Shown here: in pieces, positions 30,682-41,740 of the stretch
How the letters are laid out: every line of letters starts with the position of its first letter
Position numbering within the stretch: the first letter of the stretch is position 1
DNA from: Prostheceraeus crozeri
Lineage: Eukaryota > Platyhelminthes > Polycladida > Euryleptidae
DNA: 64,000 bases
Direction: 5' to 3'
Assembly (NCBI GenBank): GCA_907163375.1
Contig: CAJQUW010007906.1
Location: forward strand, 148,026-212,025
Program-made: the position numbers and the translations under genes
Notes under the pieces: model-generated
Told to the model about the DNA's origin: nothing
What the model saw: only the letters and a program-made list of their open reading frames with translations
The model's database searches: none

Positions 30682-32026
30682 CAAGGCGTATTCAAATGAG
30701 ACCCATTCGACTTATCTTAGCGGGTTCATGCATGACCAATTAATCAAAGCAGACCTGTTAGTACTATTCAGTGCTTTATAACAGCGTCGCAATGTGTTTG
30801 TTCATCAAGTGTATCTGCTGTTCACGGTTAATGACGAATGAAATGTCGTTCATGGTAGAAAGTCCTCCAAAGAAGACCAGAGAGCGGTTATTCAATTCCT
30901 GACCGCAGAAGGATGCATGCCAGCAGAGATCCATCGCAGAATGGCATCAGTATACATAGATCGAGCTGTTTCAAAGACCACAGTGACAGAGTGGTCAAGG
31001 AAGTTTCGAGGGGGCGAACTGAAACATCTGATTTGCCACGCCCTGGACAGGCGCACAAAGTGGTGACTGAAAGTCTGACTGAGACCATCGATACCGCAGT
31101 CAGAGCCGATCATCGACGAAGCATTCGAGATCTGGCAGATGACTTCAATGTCTCAATTGGCTCAATGCATACCATCGTGAAGGAAAAGTTGCAGTATCAC
31201 AAAGTTTGATCTCAATCGGTGCCTCGAATGCTTACTGAAGACCACAAGGAAAGACGGAGAACACTCAGTTTGGAACACCTGACTCGCTTCAATACCGAGA
31301 ATGAGCAGTTCCTTGCGTCGCATTGTTGCTGGAGACGAGATGTGGTGCCATCATTTCGAGCCGGAAGGGAAGCAGAGCAGCATGCAGTGGAAGCATCCAA
31401 GTTCACCCAAGCCGAAGAAGTTCCGAGTGCAACAATCTGCAGGGAAGGTGATGCTCACGGTGTTCTTCGATATTCAGGCCCGCTGCTCCTCGAGTTTCTT
31501 GAACCCAACGAAACAATCAATTCGCAGCAGTATATTCAGACTTTGGACAAGCTTCACCAAGCGATAAAGAGCAAGCGACCCGGTATGTTGTCTTCAGGTG
31601 TCATTCTTCTTCACGGCAACGCAAGACCGCACGTTTCGCAGGCGACATCTGACGTATTGACAAGAAAGCGTTGGGAAATTTTGGAACGCCCTGCATACAG
31701 TCCTGACTTGTCACCTTGTGATTTTCACATTTTTGGTCCCCTGACGAAGTTTCTCAAGGGACAAGGATTCCGATCAGACGAAGAAGTGAAGACAGCTGTT
31801 AGAAATTGGTTCAAAGGACAGCCGAAATCCTTCTTTGCCGACGGAATTCAACGCCTACCCAAGCAATGGGACAAGTGCCGGGAAGTCAACGGAGACTTTT
31901 TTTGATTGTTGCTTCTGCTTTTATGTTAATAATACACAGTTGTTTCTAATTGATTGTGCTTTTACTTTGTCTGCTTACTATTCTACAAATACAGTATAGC
32001 GAACGGGTTTCATTTGAACACGCCTC
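30682..32026 (+). mobile_element. Full-length mariner element
   Basis: About 1.345 kb between TA dinucleotides. The ends are imperfect inverted repeats (left CAAGGCGTATTCAAATGAGA, right complement TGAGGCGTGTTCAAATGAAA). Length and TA flanks are those of mariner. The transposase inside is inactive. The 3' flank is the same spacer that flanks the truncated copy at 27.8 kb; the 5' flank differs. Confidence 0.9.
30860..31905 (+). pseudogene. Mariner transposase, multiply broken
   Basis: Tc1/mariner DDE-type transposase, which would cut and rejoin DNA at the element ends. Seen in order: N-terminal helix-turn-helix region (AEIHRRMASVY, SKTTVTEW), linker with ESLTETID, the region with the first catalytic Asp (IVAGDEMWCHHFEPE, a different frame), then the stretch with the second and third catalytic sites and the C-terminus NGDFF. 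Damage: in-frame TGA at 31207-31209; a frameshift near 31300 and a second near 31475; and the second catalytic Asp is Gly (LLHGNARPH instead of the usual HDNARPH). The third Asp is kept (YSPDLSPCDF). It cannot encode an active enzyme. Confidence 0.9.
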
Positions 32027-32615
32027 ATATATTGATAGATATGCAGCTGGGATAGGCCCTATGCATGTATATCTATGTGCGTTATATTCAATGAGATATT
32101 CATATGCGTTGGGTAATATGCCAATTTTCTTCCATTGGAGTACTGTATATATATACATTGATCTACATTGTTTGCTGCATATTTGGTGCGCCGCAGTCAT
32201 GACTTGCGCTCCAGCGACATATAGGCCTTCGTGACCCATCTGGCCGGTCGATCGTTCCTTCTTCGCTGGCCATGTACAAGAGCAGCAAGCGGGGTAAGGA
32301 AGTCAGTGATTGTACCATTCTTCCCATGACACCGGAAGGGAGCATTACACTCCGATAGAAAAACACTGACAACCGATGAATGAGCGAGGAAGAGGCCAAT
32401 CCACAATTCAAAAAATCCATGAATCCCCCCTACAATAGCAAGATATCCCTCCAAATTGTATAAAAACACCTGCACTTTCCATCTCATGCTTGACGAAAAA
32501 TAAATGAACGGGAATTCATGTTCGGGACCCCTTTACAGTCCCCCACAACCAGAGACCCTAACCGATTGAGCTCCAACTTTGCAAACACACTCATTGGATG
32601 TAGAGTGATAAAGTA
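31655..32615. repeat. Right arm of ~0.97-kb inverted duplication
   Basis: Reverse complement of 27211-28187: mariner 3' part, spacer 32029-32510, then about 105 bp of the 172-bp satellite in inverted orientation (32511-32615). It ends abruptly within a satellite unit. Confidence 0.85.
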
Positions 32616-32619
32616 GGAT

Positions 32620-35600
32620 AAAGCAAGAGCGAAGGTTATGTACATAGAGTTCATGGAGTTATGACCATATTAATCCAGTTTCATCATCTTTTATTCCTCT
32701 CTTACAATATGTGTTACAAAACACGGATTGATTTTACTACGGTGACAATCAGATGAACTTTTCCCGCATTTCCCAGTTTTTGTCATAAAAAGTGTCAGTG
32801 GAATAAACTGTTCTCCAACTTTTTTGGTTAGTTTGGAATTGTTTATCACATTATAATTAATATTTTCAATATTTCATTAGGAAACTCTCATGTAAGAAAT
32901 GTCTCGAACAAAATTCCAAAAGCTGCGAATGGAAATTTAGTGATATCGATGTTGATAGAAGAAAGGTTTTCCTTGTCGCATATTATTCTGCCTTTCATTC
33001 TGAGAATTTGCAATGTCTTAATCTCACGATTTATGCAATAGTTTTTGTGCCAATTTATCATGTTTGTCATTTGACCATGTCTTTGTCCATGTCTCAATTA
33101 CTTGTGCTAGCTTTTTTCACTGTGGTTACGTGGAAGACATCTGTTATGACTTGTAATGGCCTGTCTGTAATTGGGGCGAGACCAATCTCACTAGGTATAC
33201 CGTAAATTCAATAAGTCATCCGCACGCGTTACACCCGACATTGTTTTAGAACGTCTCATGGCAAGAGCTTTCGAAGTGATCCCTTTTTTCTGTATAGTAC
33301 AGGGATTTGCAAAGCTATTAGCAATGACGATAGATGCCTTGTGGGATGTTCTATGCAAAAATAACGACATGGAAGTTACAATGATTGAGAAATTATACCC
33401 ACGTGTTCCGAATATTTAAATATTGCGCTGTTATTTCTTATGGAGGTTACAAGAGCATGTTATAGTTGTTGGAATTAAACAAAAAGGAGCCAACCATAGA
33501 AATCAGATACTATACTATATAAAGGCTAGAAGGGTCATTGTGTTGAAACCGCCTATCCCGACGTGGGCACGAATTGTTCGGGACTCCGAGCAGCTTTAAT
33601 TCATTTTTAAAATGATAACCCACGTGTTTTACAGCTGTTCGCAGATGATTGCGCCCGTTAAAATTACAGCGGTAAATGGGTTAGCGACCGTAAATTCCAT
33701 CAGTTAACGTTCTATTTTGTCATTGAACCGTAGAAGTGAAAACATTATTAATTTTTATAAGCAACTAGACTTGTTTTATGCTGAAATAGACACACACCGG
33801 TTTGTTTTTCGCTGCATGTGAGTGCTACAATGACTATTAACTCAAGCCGCCTAGAAGAAAGTATGTGATGTGACATTTACTATTATCAGTAATAATTGTA
33901 GCAGGAGCACCGCTATTCACATATTTTCAGTGATAGTTTGACTTTAATTCACCCATTTATGTTCTGAAATAATAATTAGCGGAAGGTGTTAATGGATATG
34001 ACAGGTTGCAAAAGTCAGATTGATTATCTCTACTTAGACATCTATAGGCATCTAAAAATTCAACTTGATGATCCTAATTTAGCATAGACTTGAAGCAATT
34101 TGTGAATTTTTAATAGATCAATAAGACACGCGTTAATCTTAAATATCTCAGACCTGTCAATAGCATGAACAACCTTGTTGGTTAGACTGAGACTTTGTAA
34201 GAGCCACCAATACCAATAGAATTGGTCGTGGTCTTTCTGTTATAATATCCAATGCTGTCGATTTTATGTGGAAAATGACAAAATATATAATGTTAAATGA
34301 ATGTTTAGGAACTATGGTTTTGATAATTTATTACTTTTGGGTCATGCAAAACCCATATCGTACCTACTGCAACCTAGCAACTGATGACACCAGATTACCA
34401 GATGAAGCAGTTGATTTGTAACAGATGTTCTGCGTAGTCAACATTGATAATAAAGATGTTTACGCGAATTAATTAGGGACAGATTTTGATTGCAAAGATA
34501 CTGTCGTGAATCAATGTGGTACAGATTTTGATGACAATTAGACACCCACATGCTGTTGTTGCCTACCACCAATAAAAATGTCCAGATGCACTTTAATAAG
34601 AAGTAACTAAATACATGAAGGAAACAATTTTAGGGTGTTATGGGCTACTTTATTGCTCAAACAAAATGATACTATAAGAAGACAAACGATATAAATGAAA
34701 TGTATATTCAGACAAACGAGAGAGCAGGGTGGCCCTGAAGAGGACCTTTTGGAGGCGTTCACATGTAAGTCTGTAGGTCCACCAGTCTCGAACACTGCCG
34801 CTACTGTTTGCTCCTCGCTGTGTCGTTAGGGGTCAGGATCACAGTTTTACGTAGATAATCCAATTTTTGTTTGCAATCCGAACTAATCACGAGCGTTCTA
34901 TGTTTCTACTACCGTGCACTTCCGAATACCGATCAAAGGAGGTCCATTCCTGAGAAGCACAAGTCTAATTCAATACCAAAAGACTCAAAAAATTCAATAC
35001 AAGTCATGTTCAATACCAAAAGACACACATATGAAAAACTTCCAATTTAATGATTGTCAAGATATGTCATCTTTTCAAAAGTCGAGGGTGGGAATCCATT
35101 TAAATTGCTGATGCCAGTACATCACCAACACAGACCGATGTTTTTCACTGTTGACTCCGTTCGTCATTGGAATCAACTTACAGCATACGAAGGGTCAGCG
35201 GGTTAGGTTATCAAACTTAAGTCAAGACAAGGGTTAACATTTCAGGCGCTTGGACCTATGGTAAACATGAACACCTTTATCCATTCTTAGTAAACTGTTC
35301 TTTGAAGTTTCATCCATTAGCCTGTCATGGGTTTGACATTTGTCAGTTTCTACTTGTTGTGACTACAATTTTCATGCACTTGGTTCTTGACAAATATTAT
35401 TATTAATCGACAAAAATGATATGTAGTCGCATAAAATCAAATTTGCACATGCATATATGCTCACATACCCAGACTTGCGTTGTAATTGTTGTGTTGTAGT
35501 TGTTCAATTTTGAAAGTTCGTTTATACACCATGACAGAATTTACATTCATATTGATGAAAATGATGAAAATGCTGATGATGATTTTGTAATTAGCTATTT

Positions 35601-35934
35601 CCAATAACGGAAAGGTGCGAATTGTTGATTGTAACAACAGCGTCGACTTTTTCATGTTCAATGAATAAGTCCAGTGAATAATTCAAATTAATGTAGCGCG
35701 TTGAAGAATTGCATTGAATGAGTACATAGAAAGTTGAGTATCAAAACATGAAGTTGAGGTCTAAAGAATATATTTTCCTGGAAGAAGAGTGAGTTTTGTT
35801 GTCTATTAACGGGATAGGGCAACACTTATGAACAAAATTAAGCTTTCCGCAATGTGATAGCCGCATGTTCCTGTACTATCTGCTACCGGGTATGTAATTG
35901 TCTCACCAATTTCCCAAATCGATGAGGTAAGTTT
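32620..35934. other. No recognised gene
   Basis: AT-rich DNA without a recognisable coding domain. Apart from a histone-type stem-loop match at 34727-34750 on the minus strand, nothing stands out. Confidence 0.4.
34727..34750 (-). promoter_or_regulatory. Histone-type 3' stem-loop match (relic or chance)
   Basis: On the minus strand AAAA-GGTCCT-CTTC-AGGGCC-ACCC folds into a 6-bp stem with a 4-nt loop. The stem agrees with GGYYYU/ARRRCC and the flanks are the usual A-rich 5' and ACCC 3'. No histone coding sequence was found upstream on that strand and no clear purine-rich downstream element was seen, so it may be an orphan 3' end or coincidence. Confidence 0.3.
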
Positions 35935-36130
35935 TGTCATGACATGTAGCTACTGCACTTATGGCCAGTGAGTGCAGCGTACAGCCTCACTGTAACCGTA
36001 TTGGTCCGTGAGTTGGCGCGCACGCCAACTTCCCAGGATCCTAGGAGTCTCTCCTGAGACAGACTGGCAGAATACATTTTGCTACACTACGAGCAGCACG
36101 CACGTTTTGTTCTTGATGTAAAACATAACA
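35935..36130 (+). repeat. 5' LTR
   Basis: 196 bp, starts TGTCATGACATG and ends ACATAACA. By eye it matches the 3' LTR (39731-39926) base for base. Confidence 0.95.
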
Positions 36131-36142
36131 TGGTGTCAGAGT
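36131..36142 (+). promoter_or_regulatory. Putative primer-binding site
   Basis: TGGTGTCAGAG starts immediately after the LTR, the usual place and first three bases for pairing with a tRNA 3' CCA end. The tRNA was not identified. Confidence 0.55.
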
Positions 36143-36180
36143 TTTCGTAACCTCACCGCCTCATTCTCTCCACGTTCGTC

Positions 36181-38358
36181 ATGGCCTCATCGTCGTCGCT
36201 CCCTCCGCCGAGCATTGACTGGTCATCATCCGACCTTGACACTGCTATGCGAAAGTTCCTCCGCGCCTGTAATCTGCACTTCTATGGTCCTCTGCTTAAA
36301 GTGCCAGAAGCCGTCAAAGTCAATTACCTCCTCCTCTGGTCTGGATCGACAGGACAAGACATCGCCGATACTTTCGATATTCCTGCATGCGATAAGGTCA
36401 AACTCGAACCTTACATAACTCGCTTCTCATCCTATGCCAAGCCACGAAGCAACTTCCGTGTGTCAAGATTTCGACTACTCGGGTCTCGACAGCAGTCTGG
36501 CGAATCTGTTGACTCCTACGTCAAACGACTACGCGAACTTATCGCTCAATGTGATTACGACGCTGATGAGCGAGCAACCATACTGGTCGACATTTTTATT
36601 TTCGGCCTACACCTTAAATCCGTGCAGTCCACACTTCTCAAGGAAGGGAGAAAGCTCACCATCGAAGATGCTCTACATGTCGCGCGAACAGAAGAAGCTA
36701 CGCGACAGCAGGTAGAGATTATTCGTGGTGCCGATCCTCGAGATCAGTATGAAGAGCACGTCGATCGCATCAAGACTGTTAGTAAGCCTCACAACAACTT
36801 TGTGAAACCTACAGTTACCAATACAGCTCAGAAATGTGGCAACTGTGGTCGACAACATGAGCGTGGAAATTGTCCTGCCTTCGGCCAAACCTGTACTGGC
36901 TGTGGTAGGCTGGGACATTGGCAACGATGCTGCCGCTTATCGCGACGTCAGAAGACTCCGACTACGTCTACAATAAGCGAAGTTCAGGAGAATAGCAGTG
37001 AAATCTACTTTGACACGCTTCATATACACAGCACCTCATTAAATGACGTACGGCAAGCGTTTGTCGACCTCGAATTTCAGTCTGGAAATGTGACAATGAC
37101 TCTAGCTTGCAAGCTCGACACTGGAGCAGAAGGCAATGTCATTCCGAAGCGATTCTTTGAACCATTCAACTCATCTGCTGAGTTAATGCCTTCTCAGACT
37201 CGCATCGTCGCATACGGAGGTACGCCTGTCCGCCATCTTGGGGTATGTTCATTCAACCTCCGTCACGCCGACAAGCATTCCATTGCATCTTTCTTCGTGG
37301 CTGACACAGCTGGTGAGATACTACTTGGTTTACCCACCTGTCGCAAACTTGGACTTATCTCTTTCCACCTCGATGTCGAACTGAGACCGTCACAGATTTC
37401 GCGCATCGCATTGGACGATTCTCCAGGCCCTGGAGATGCAGAAGCTCGCCGCCAGATTCTTGCCGAGTGCAACGATGTCTTCAAAGGAATAGGGTGCTTC
37501 AAAGAGACAGTAAGAATTGTGGTGGACCCCTCAATTCCTCCTGTGATTCATCCTCCGCGTCGGATACCGATATCACTAAAGGAAGAGTTCAAGCGCGAAC
37601 TAGACTCCTTGACCGAACAAGGTATCTTGTCCCCAGTGACTCATCCAACCGACTGGGTCAACTCATGTGTCTGTGTCTCCAAACGGAACGGCACTCTACG
37701 CCTTTGTCTTGATCCACGAGACCTCAACCGCGCAATCAAACGACCCTACTACGTCACTCCAAAACTCGAAGACGTCCTCGATCGACTACATGGTGCTAAG
37801 TGGTTCAGTATTCTGGATGCACGATCTGGATACTGGAATCTGAAGCTGGACGAGGCTAGTGCCGATCTGACGACCTTCAATACTTCATTCGGCCGCTACC
37901 GTTTCAACCGCCTTCCTATGGGAATTTCGTGTGCTCAAGATGAGTTCCAACGTGCGATCGACCAGACTTTCGGCGACATCCCGAACGTGTTTGGAATCGC
38001 TGATGACCTCGTCATCGTCGGATTTGAGGAAGATGGCCGGGACCATGATGCTGCTCTCCGATCTGTCCTCAACCGAGCCCGCAACAAAGGCCCACGATTC
38101 AATGAAGAGAAGCTGATCGTCCGCGCCAGGGAAATTCCTTTCTTCGGTCACTTGATTGGTGCCAACGGTATTCGTCCTGACCCCAGCAAGGTCAACGCCA
38201 TTAAGAGCATGGACCCGCCAAATGACTTGAAAGAGCTACAATCCTTCCTCGGCATGGTCAACTACCTCAACCGCTTCTCCCCTCGTCTCGCAACACTGAC
38301 AGCACCACTGCGTGAAATGTTAAAACGCACTCTCAAGAATGTCCCCAAGCAACAGTAA
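36181..38358 (+). CDS. Gag-protease-reverse transcriptase polyprotein, RNase H deleted
   Basis: 725-aa single frame starting at the first ATG after the leader. Residues about 1-200 are Gag-like (capsid helices, e.g. SRQQSGESVDSYVKRLREL). Two zinc knuckles follow at about 220-250 (CGNCGRQHERGNC and CTGCGRLGHWQRC). The aspartic protease is at about 300-385 with active site LDTGAEGNVI and ILLGLPTCRKLG. RT spans about 430-715 with FSILDARSGYWNL, the substrate motif RLPMGISCAQDEFQ and active site GIADDLVIVG (both catalytic Asp present). The frame ends right after the RT connection APLREMLKR, where RNase H should follow. The remaining proteins are in other frames downstream. Confidence 0.93.
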   Translation: MASSSSLPPPSIDWSSSDLDTAMRKFLRACNLHFYGPLLKVPEAVKVNYLLLWSGSTGQDIADTFDIPACDKVKLEPYITRFSSYAKPRSNFRVSRFRLLGSRQQSGESVDSYVKRLRELIAQCDYDADERATILVDIFIFGLHLKSVQSTLLKEGRKLTIEDALHVARTEEATRQQVEIIRGADPRDQYEEHVDRIKTVSKPHNNFVKPTVTNTAQKCGNCGRQHERGNCPAFGQTCTGCGRLGHWQRCCRLSRRQKTPTTSTISEVQENSSEIYFDTLHIHSTSLNDVRQAFVDLEFQSGNVTMTLACKLDTGAEGNVIPKRFFEPFNSSAELMPSQTRIVAYGGTPVRHLGVCSFNLRHADKHSIASFFVADTAGEILLGLPTCRKLGLISFHLDVELRPSQISRIALDDSPGPGDAEARRQILAECNDVFKGIGCFKETVRIVVDPSIPPVIHPPRRIPISLKEEFKRELDSLTEQGILSPVTHPTDWVNSCVCVSKRNGTLRLCLDPRDLNRAIKRPYYVTPKLEDVLDRLHGAKWFSILDARSGYWNLKLDEASADLTTFNTSFGRYRFNRLPMGISCAQDEFQRAIDQTFGDIPNVFGIADDLVIVGFEEDGRDHDAALRSVLNRARNKGPRFNEEKLIVRAREIPFFGHLIGANGIRPDPSKVNAIKSMDPPNDLKELQSFLGMVNYLNRFSPRLATLTAPLREMLKRTLKNVPKQQ

Positions 38359-39662
38359 TAACGTCTCCGAGATCGACATTGCCGTACACCACCTTGACTG
38401 CCACCTGCATGCGTCTCCTACATGCCTGACAGACATTCGACGCGAAACAGCTCGAGATGCAGAACTTAGCGCCGTTGCTGATGCCGTGAGCACCGGATGG
38501 CCAGCTCAACGCTCTGACTGCCCCTCCACATTAGCCCCTTATTGGAATTACCGAGATGAACTGGGTCTACAAGACGGCCTAATCGTAAAAGGTCATCGCA
38601 TCGTGATTCCGAAAGCCGTAAGACGTCGCATTCTCACACAACTGCACGCAGCTCATCAAGGAATAGAAAAGATGAAACTTCTCGCCCGCTCATCCGTATT
38701 CTGGGTTGGAATAAGCAATGACATTGAAACAATGGCTGCAGGCTGTGAAAGCTGCCAGAGACACCAGCCAGCACAACAACGCGAGCCTCTTATGCCTCAT
38801 GACGTTGCCCCCTGTGCGTGGCACACTATCGCTGCGGACTTATTTCATTGGAAAACAAAACATTTTTACTAATCGGTGATACGTATTCTCGCTTTCCCAT
38901 CATTCGGAAGCTTCCTACACTGTCCTCAGGGGTTGTCATTACCTTACTCAAAGCCATATTCGACGAGCATGGCTTGCCTTCGAAACTCATAACGGACAAC
39001 GGCCCACAATTTGCCTCAGCAGAATTTCAGACATTTTCTCATTCCTACGGTTTTCAACACGTGACATCATCTCCACATTACCCAAGGTCAAACGGCTTCA
39101 TTGAGCGCCTTGTGTGCACAGTTAAGCAAATCTTCACAAAATGCCGCGAAACAGGTAACGATCCTCATCTGGCCATGCTGCTTTATCGCGCCACCCCTCT
39201 CGCGAACAATCTCGCATCACCTGCTGAGCTTCTCAATGGACGCCGATATCGCACTACATTGCCTTCCCGCACCTGGATATTCGCAAGTCCGCGACGCCCT
39301 AATTGGAATCAAGGAAAGGAACAGCCTTGTACATGACAGACACTCAAGGGAAATTGCCGCCGTTAACAAACGATCAATCTGTCTACGTTCGTGATAACAG
39401 CTCTAATACGTGGAAGCCCGGCACAGTTCTCAACACCGCTTCGCAGCCTCGTTCATACATCATCAAGACTGATAATGGTATTATCAGAAGGAACCGCTGC
39501 CACTTACGCCCGTCAGTGAAATCTGACAGATCTGCCCCGCAGCTATCCAGTGAAAGTGATCTCTCGACGGACTGCAGTGATAATTCTCCTTTTCTCGATG
39601 ACCCTAGTGTTCGTCGGTCAGCACGTGTCCGGTTTCCTCCAGACAGACTACAGTATCGGTGA
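38339..39662 (+). pseudogene. Integrase region of the Ty3 element, frameshifted twice
   Basis: Starts where an RNase H domain would normally end. The first frame (38339-38872) holds the H2C2 zinc-binding domain (LHAAHQGIEKMK ... CESCQRHQP). A frameshift near 38850 leads to the catalytic core in another frame: first Asp in IAADLFHW, second in ITDNGPQFAS, Glu in SNGFIERLV. A second frameshift near 39330 leads to the C-terminal domain (SVYVRDNSSNTWKPGTV) ending at 39662. All three catalytic acids are present, so only the frame is broken. Confidence 0.9.
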
Positions 39663-39717
39663 CCTCATATGTTAACTTTACGATTCTATCCCTTCTGTTT
39701 GATGTGTTTGAATGCTT

Positions 39718-39730
39718 TTAAGAAGGGAGA
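39718..39730 (+). promoter_or_regulatory. Polypurine tract
   Basis: AAGAAGGGAGA lies directly before the TG of the 3' LTR, the plus-strand priming position. Confidence 0.75.
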
Positions 39731-39926
39731 TGTCATGACATGTAGCTACTGCACTTATGGCCAGTGAGTGCAGCGTACAGCCTCACTGTAACCGTATTGG
39801 TCCGTGAGTTGGCGCGCACGCCAACTTCCCAGGATCCTAGGAGTCTCTCCTGAGACAGACTGGCAGAATACATTTTGCTACACTACGAGCAGCACGCACG
39901 TTTTGTTCTTGATGTAAAACATAACA
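39731..39926 (+). repeat. 3' LTR
   Basis: 196 bp, same as the 5' LTR, followed by the target duplication AGTTT (39927-39931). Confidence 0.95.
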
Positions 39927-39931
39927 AGTTT

Positions 39932-40670
39932 GACATCTGTTTAAGCTTCGGAATGTGATTCTGATGTAGAGTGTGAATATCATACCGGAATGAGTGGCAT
40001 TTTGAGATAGCTACATGCTTTTGTAGCTTTCAACTTCCGGATTCATGTAGGTGCAACGACTTCAAACCTCCCTTCCAGAACACCTACGGATTTAAAACGT
40101 TTTTGATATATTGACGATGAAAGAATGGTCGCTGCTTTTTCGAACAGTTAAGCAATGATATACATATATTTAGACCAACAAGGACAAAACAGTGTAAAAA
40201 TGCTTGCAAAAAACTAAAGGTAGTTATGGCCTTTTCTGCATTACCAACACAGATTCCCTCTGCATGGTGGACATCTGCAAAGTGATCTGGAGAGATGCAT
40301 CGTCAATGAGGCCATCGAGCGAGGTTTTCACCACGATTAGTTGAAAAAGAAAAGGATCAGCTATATGGGAAAACGTGAACGAGTTTGATTTCTCTCATGA
40401 TGAGGCTGTGGAACCAGCTCTGGTGGCTGATTCATGCAGTCCTTTTCGAGAGCGAATATCTCTGCATGTTACGTTCCACATCAGACACTGATTCCATCTG
40501 GCCGCTTCCCATCTCCATTGTCCATTCCAAACTAGTTCGATAATTGGCGAAAATCCGCATTTTTCCAGTGCTCTGAGAATAGTTTCATTCATGGCCGAGT
40601 GTCCGGCACTATATCGACAAGATAGTGTGTGCATATTCCAGGTAACCGAAAATGTTCGTCGGATAATTGT
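39932..40670. other. No recognised gene
   Basis: Short ORFs only; no domain recognised. Confidence 0.4.
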
Positions 40671-40865
40671 AATAATAAAATAGCCACTATGTGAGAAAAA
40701 TCTCTATTTGCTGGACAACGTTTCGGGAGTCACCTGCTCCCTTCCTCAGGTCACAAGAAATGAATGATTCTTTCATTTCTTGTGACCTGAGGAAGGGAGC
40801 AGGTGACTCCCGAAACGTTGTCCAGCAAATAGAGATTTTCTCACATAGTGACTATTTTATTATTA
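40671..40865. repeat. Near-perfect ~195-bp palindrome
   Basis: Arms 40671-40764 and 40772-40865 are reverse complements apart from one substitution and one single-base indel, separated by 7 bp. Each arm reads, in the outward sense, CCTGAGGAAGGGAGCAGG...CCCGAAACGTTGTCCAGC and translates to GAGDSRNVVQQIEIFSHSD. Wording of this type (a Gly/Asp-rich turn followed by 'SRNVV') is familiar from the 3' ends of GIY-YIG-encoding retroelements such as Penelope-like elements; that assignment is inference. Confidence 0.9.
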
Positions 40866-40869
40866 TACT

Positions 40870-41463
40870 CGTAGTGTGTGCAGTCCATATTTGCCATTTG
40901 CGTCACCGCAATTGCAGGGGATTTTTTAGCAAACTGCTGCACCTATGAGAAGTGTCACCGCTATTCGAGTAGTGGCACTATCTATTATTGTTGACAATAC
41001 TTGAAGCTGGAGTCACATGAAGCTATGACCCACTCCACACAGATTGTGCTGCTGAAAGCGACCTAGAATTTTATTCCAGGCACGTTGAAATCGTCAATAT
41101 CATTATGTTATAATCTATAAACGCGCCACAAAAAGCGACTTGTGTCGAAAACAACTTTACTATTTGGCGGTATCTGCAAGAGAATCAAACCTATTTAGAG
41201 ATTCACATTGAAAAACATATTACAATTCCAATTTGCTTACCAAACTTATTATGGAGGCGACAAGAAGCAAACTACTTCGAAGAGCAACAACTAGACATTT
41301 GAAATTTAGACATAAGCACTAGATGAGTCATAGAGAAATAAGCAAAAATATAGGAATTAGCATTACAGTGCAAACCAAAATACAAGTCATAAGAAGTCAA
41401 GCAAACATAGAAATATTACTTCAGGAGGCAAGCAAGCTGGCAAGTCGAATGCGCCCTCCACAA
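40870..41463. other. No recognised gene
   Basis: AT-rich, short ORFs only. Confidence 0.35.
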
Positions 41464-41740
41464 TCTCCACAAAGCTCAGTCCATCGTTGGTTGAAATGTG
41501 AAATACAGTCAGACAAAATTTCAGTGAATGTTGCATAGCAGGCGGTTATAAATGACACAGAAGATGGAACTGTCATGAAGGTAGTTCCAAGAATTACAAA
41601 AAATACAATGAACGCTACTATGATGGTGCTCTACACTGAATCATAGGCCAGCTGCGAAACGACTGCAGTGATCATAAATACATACAGGTTCTCTTTTTTG
41701 TGAAGTTACGGTAAGCCACTGTTAACTCGTTATATCAGGG
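41464..41740 (+). repeat. Direct duplication, copy 1
   Basis: Similar (visibly about four fifths identical, with indels) to 42481-42872. Both copies contain GATGGAACTGTCATGAA and GTGGTGCTCTACACTGAATC or a close variant. In the plus frame both read like decayed coding sequence (HRWLKCE..., NVA*, VINDTEDGTVM), with a stop at the same place. Confidence 0.7.

Larger units (their letters stand above)
35935..39926 (+). mobile_element. Ty3-type LTR retrotransposon, recent but defective
   Basis: Complete element of 3992 bp with 196-bp LTRs, target duplication AGTTT on both sides (35930-35934 and 39927-39931), a primer-binding-like TGG... start right after the left LTR and a purine tract before the right LTR. 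Domain order Gag zinc knuckles, protease, RT, then integrase is that of Ty3 elements; style of integrase and two-knuckle Gag suggests the Mag/K02A2.6-like side of the family (inference). RNase H is missing and integrase is frameshifted. It is richer in GC than its surroundings. Confidence 0.95.

Noticed and set aside
36673-38151. Minus-strand and alternative-frame ORFs inside the Ty3 polyprotein
   Set aside because: Shadows of the long coding frame, which contains all recognisable domains.
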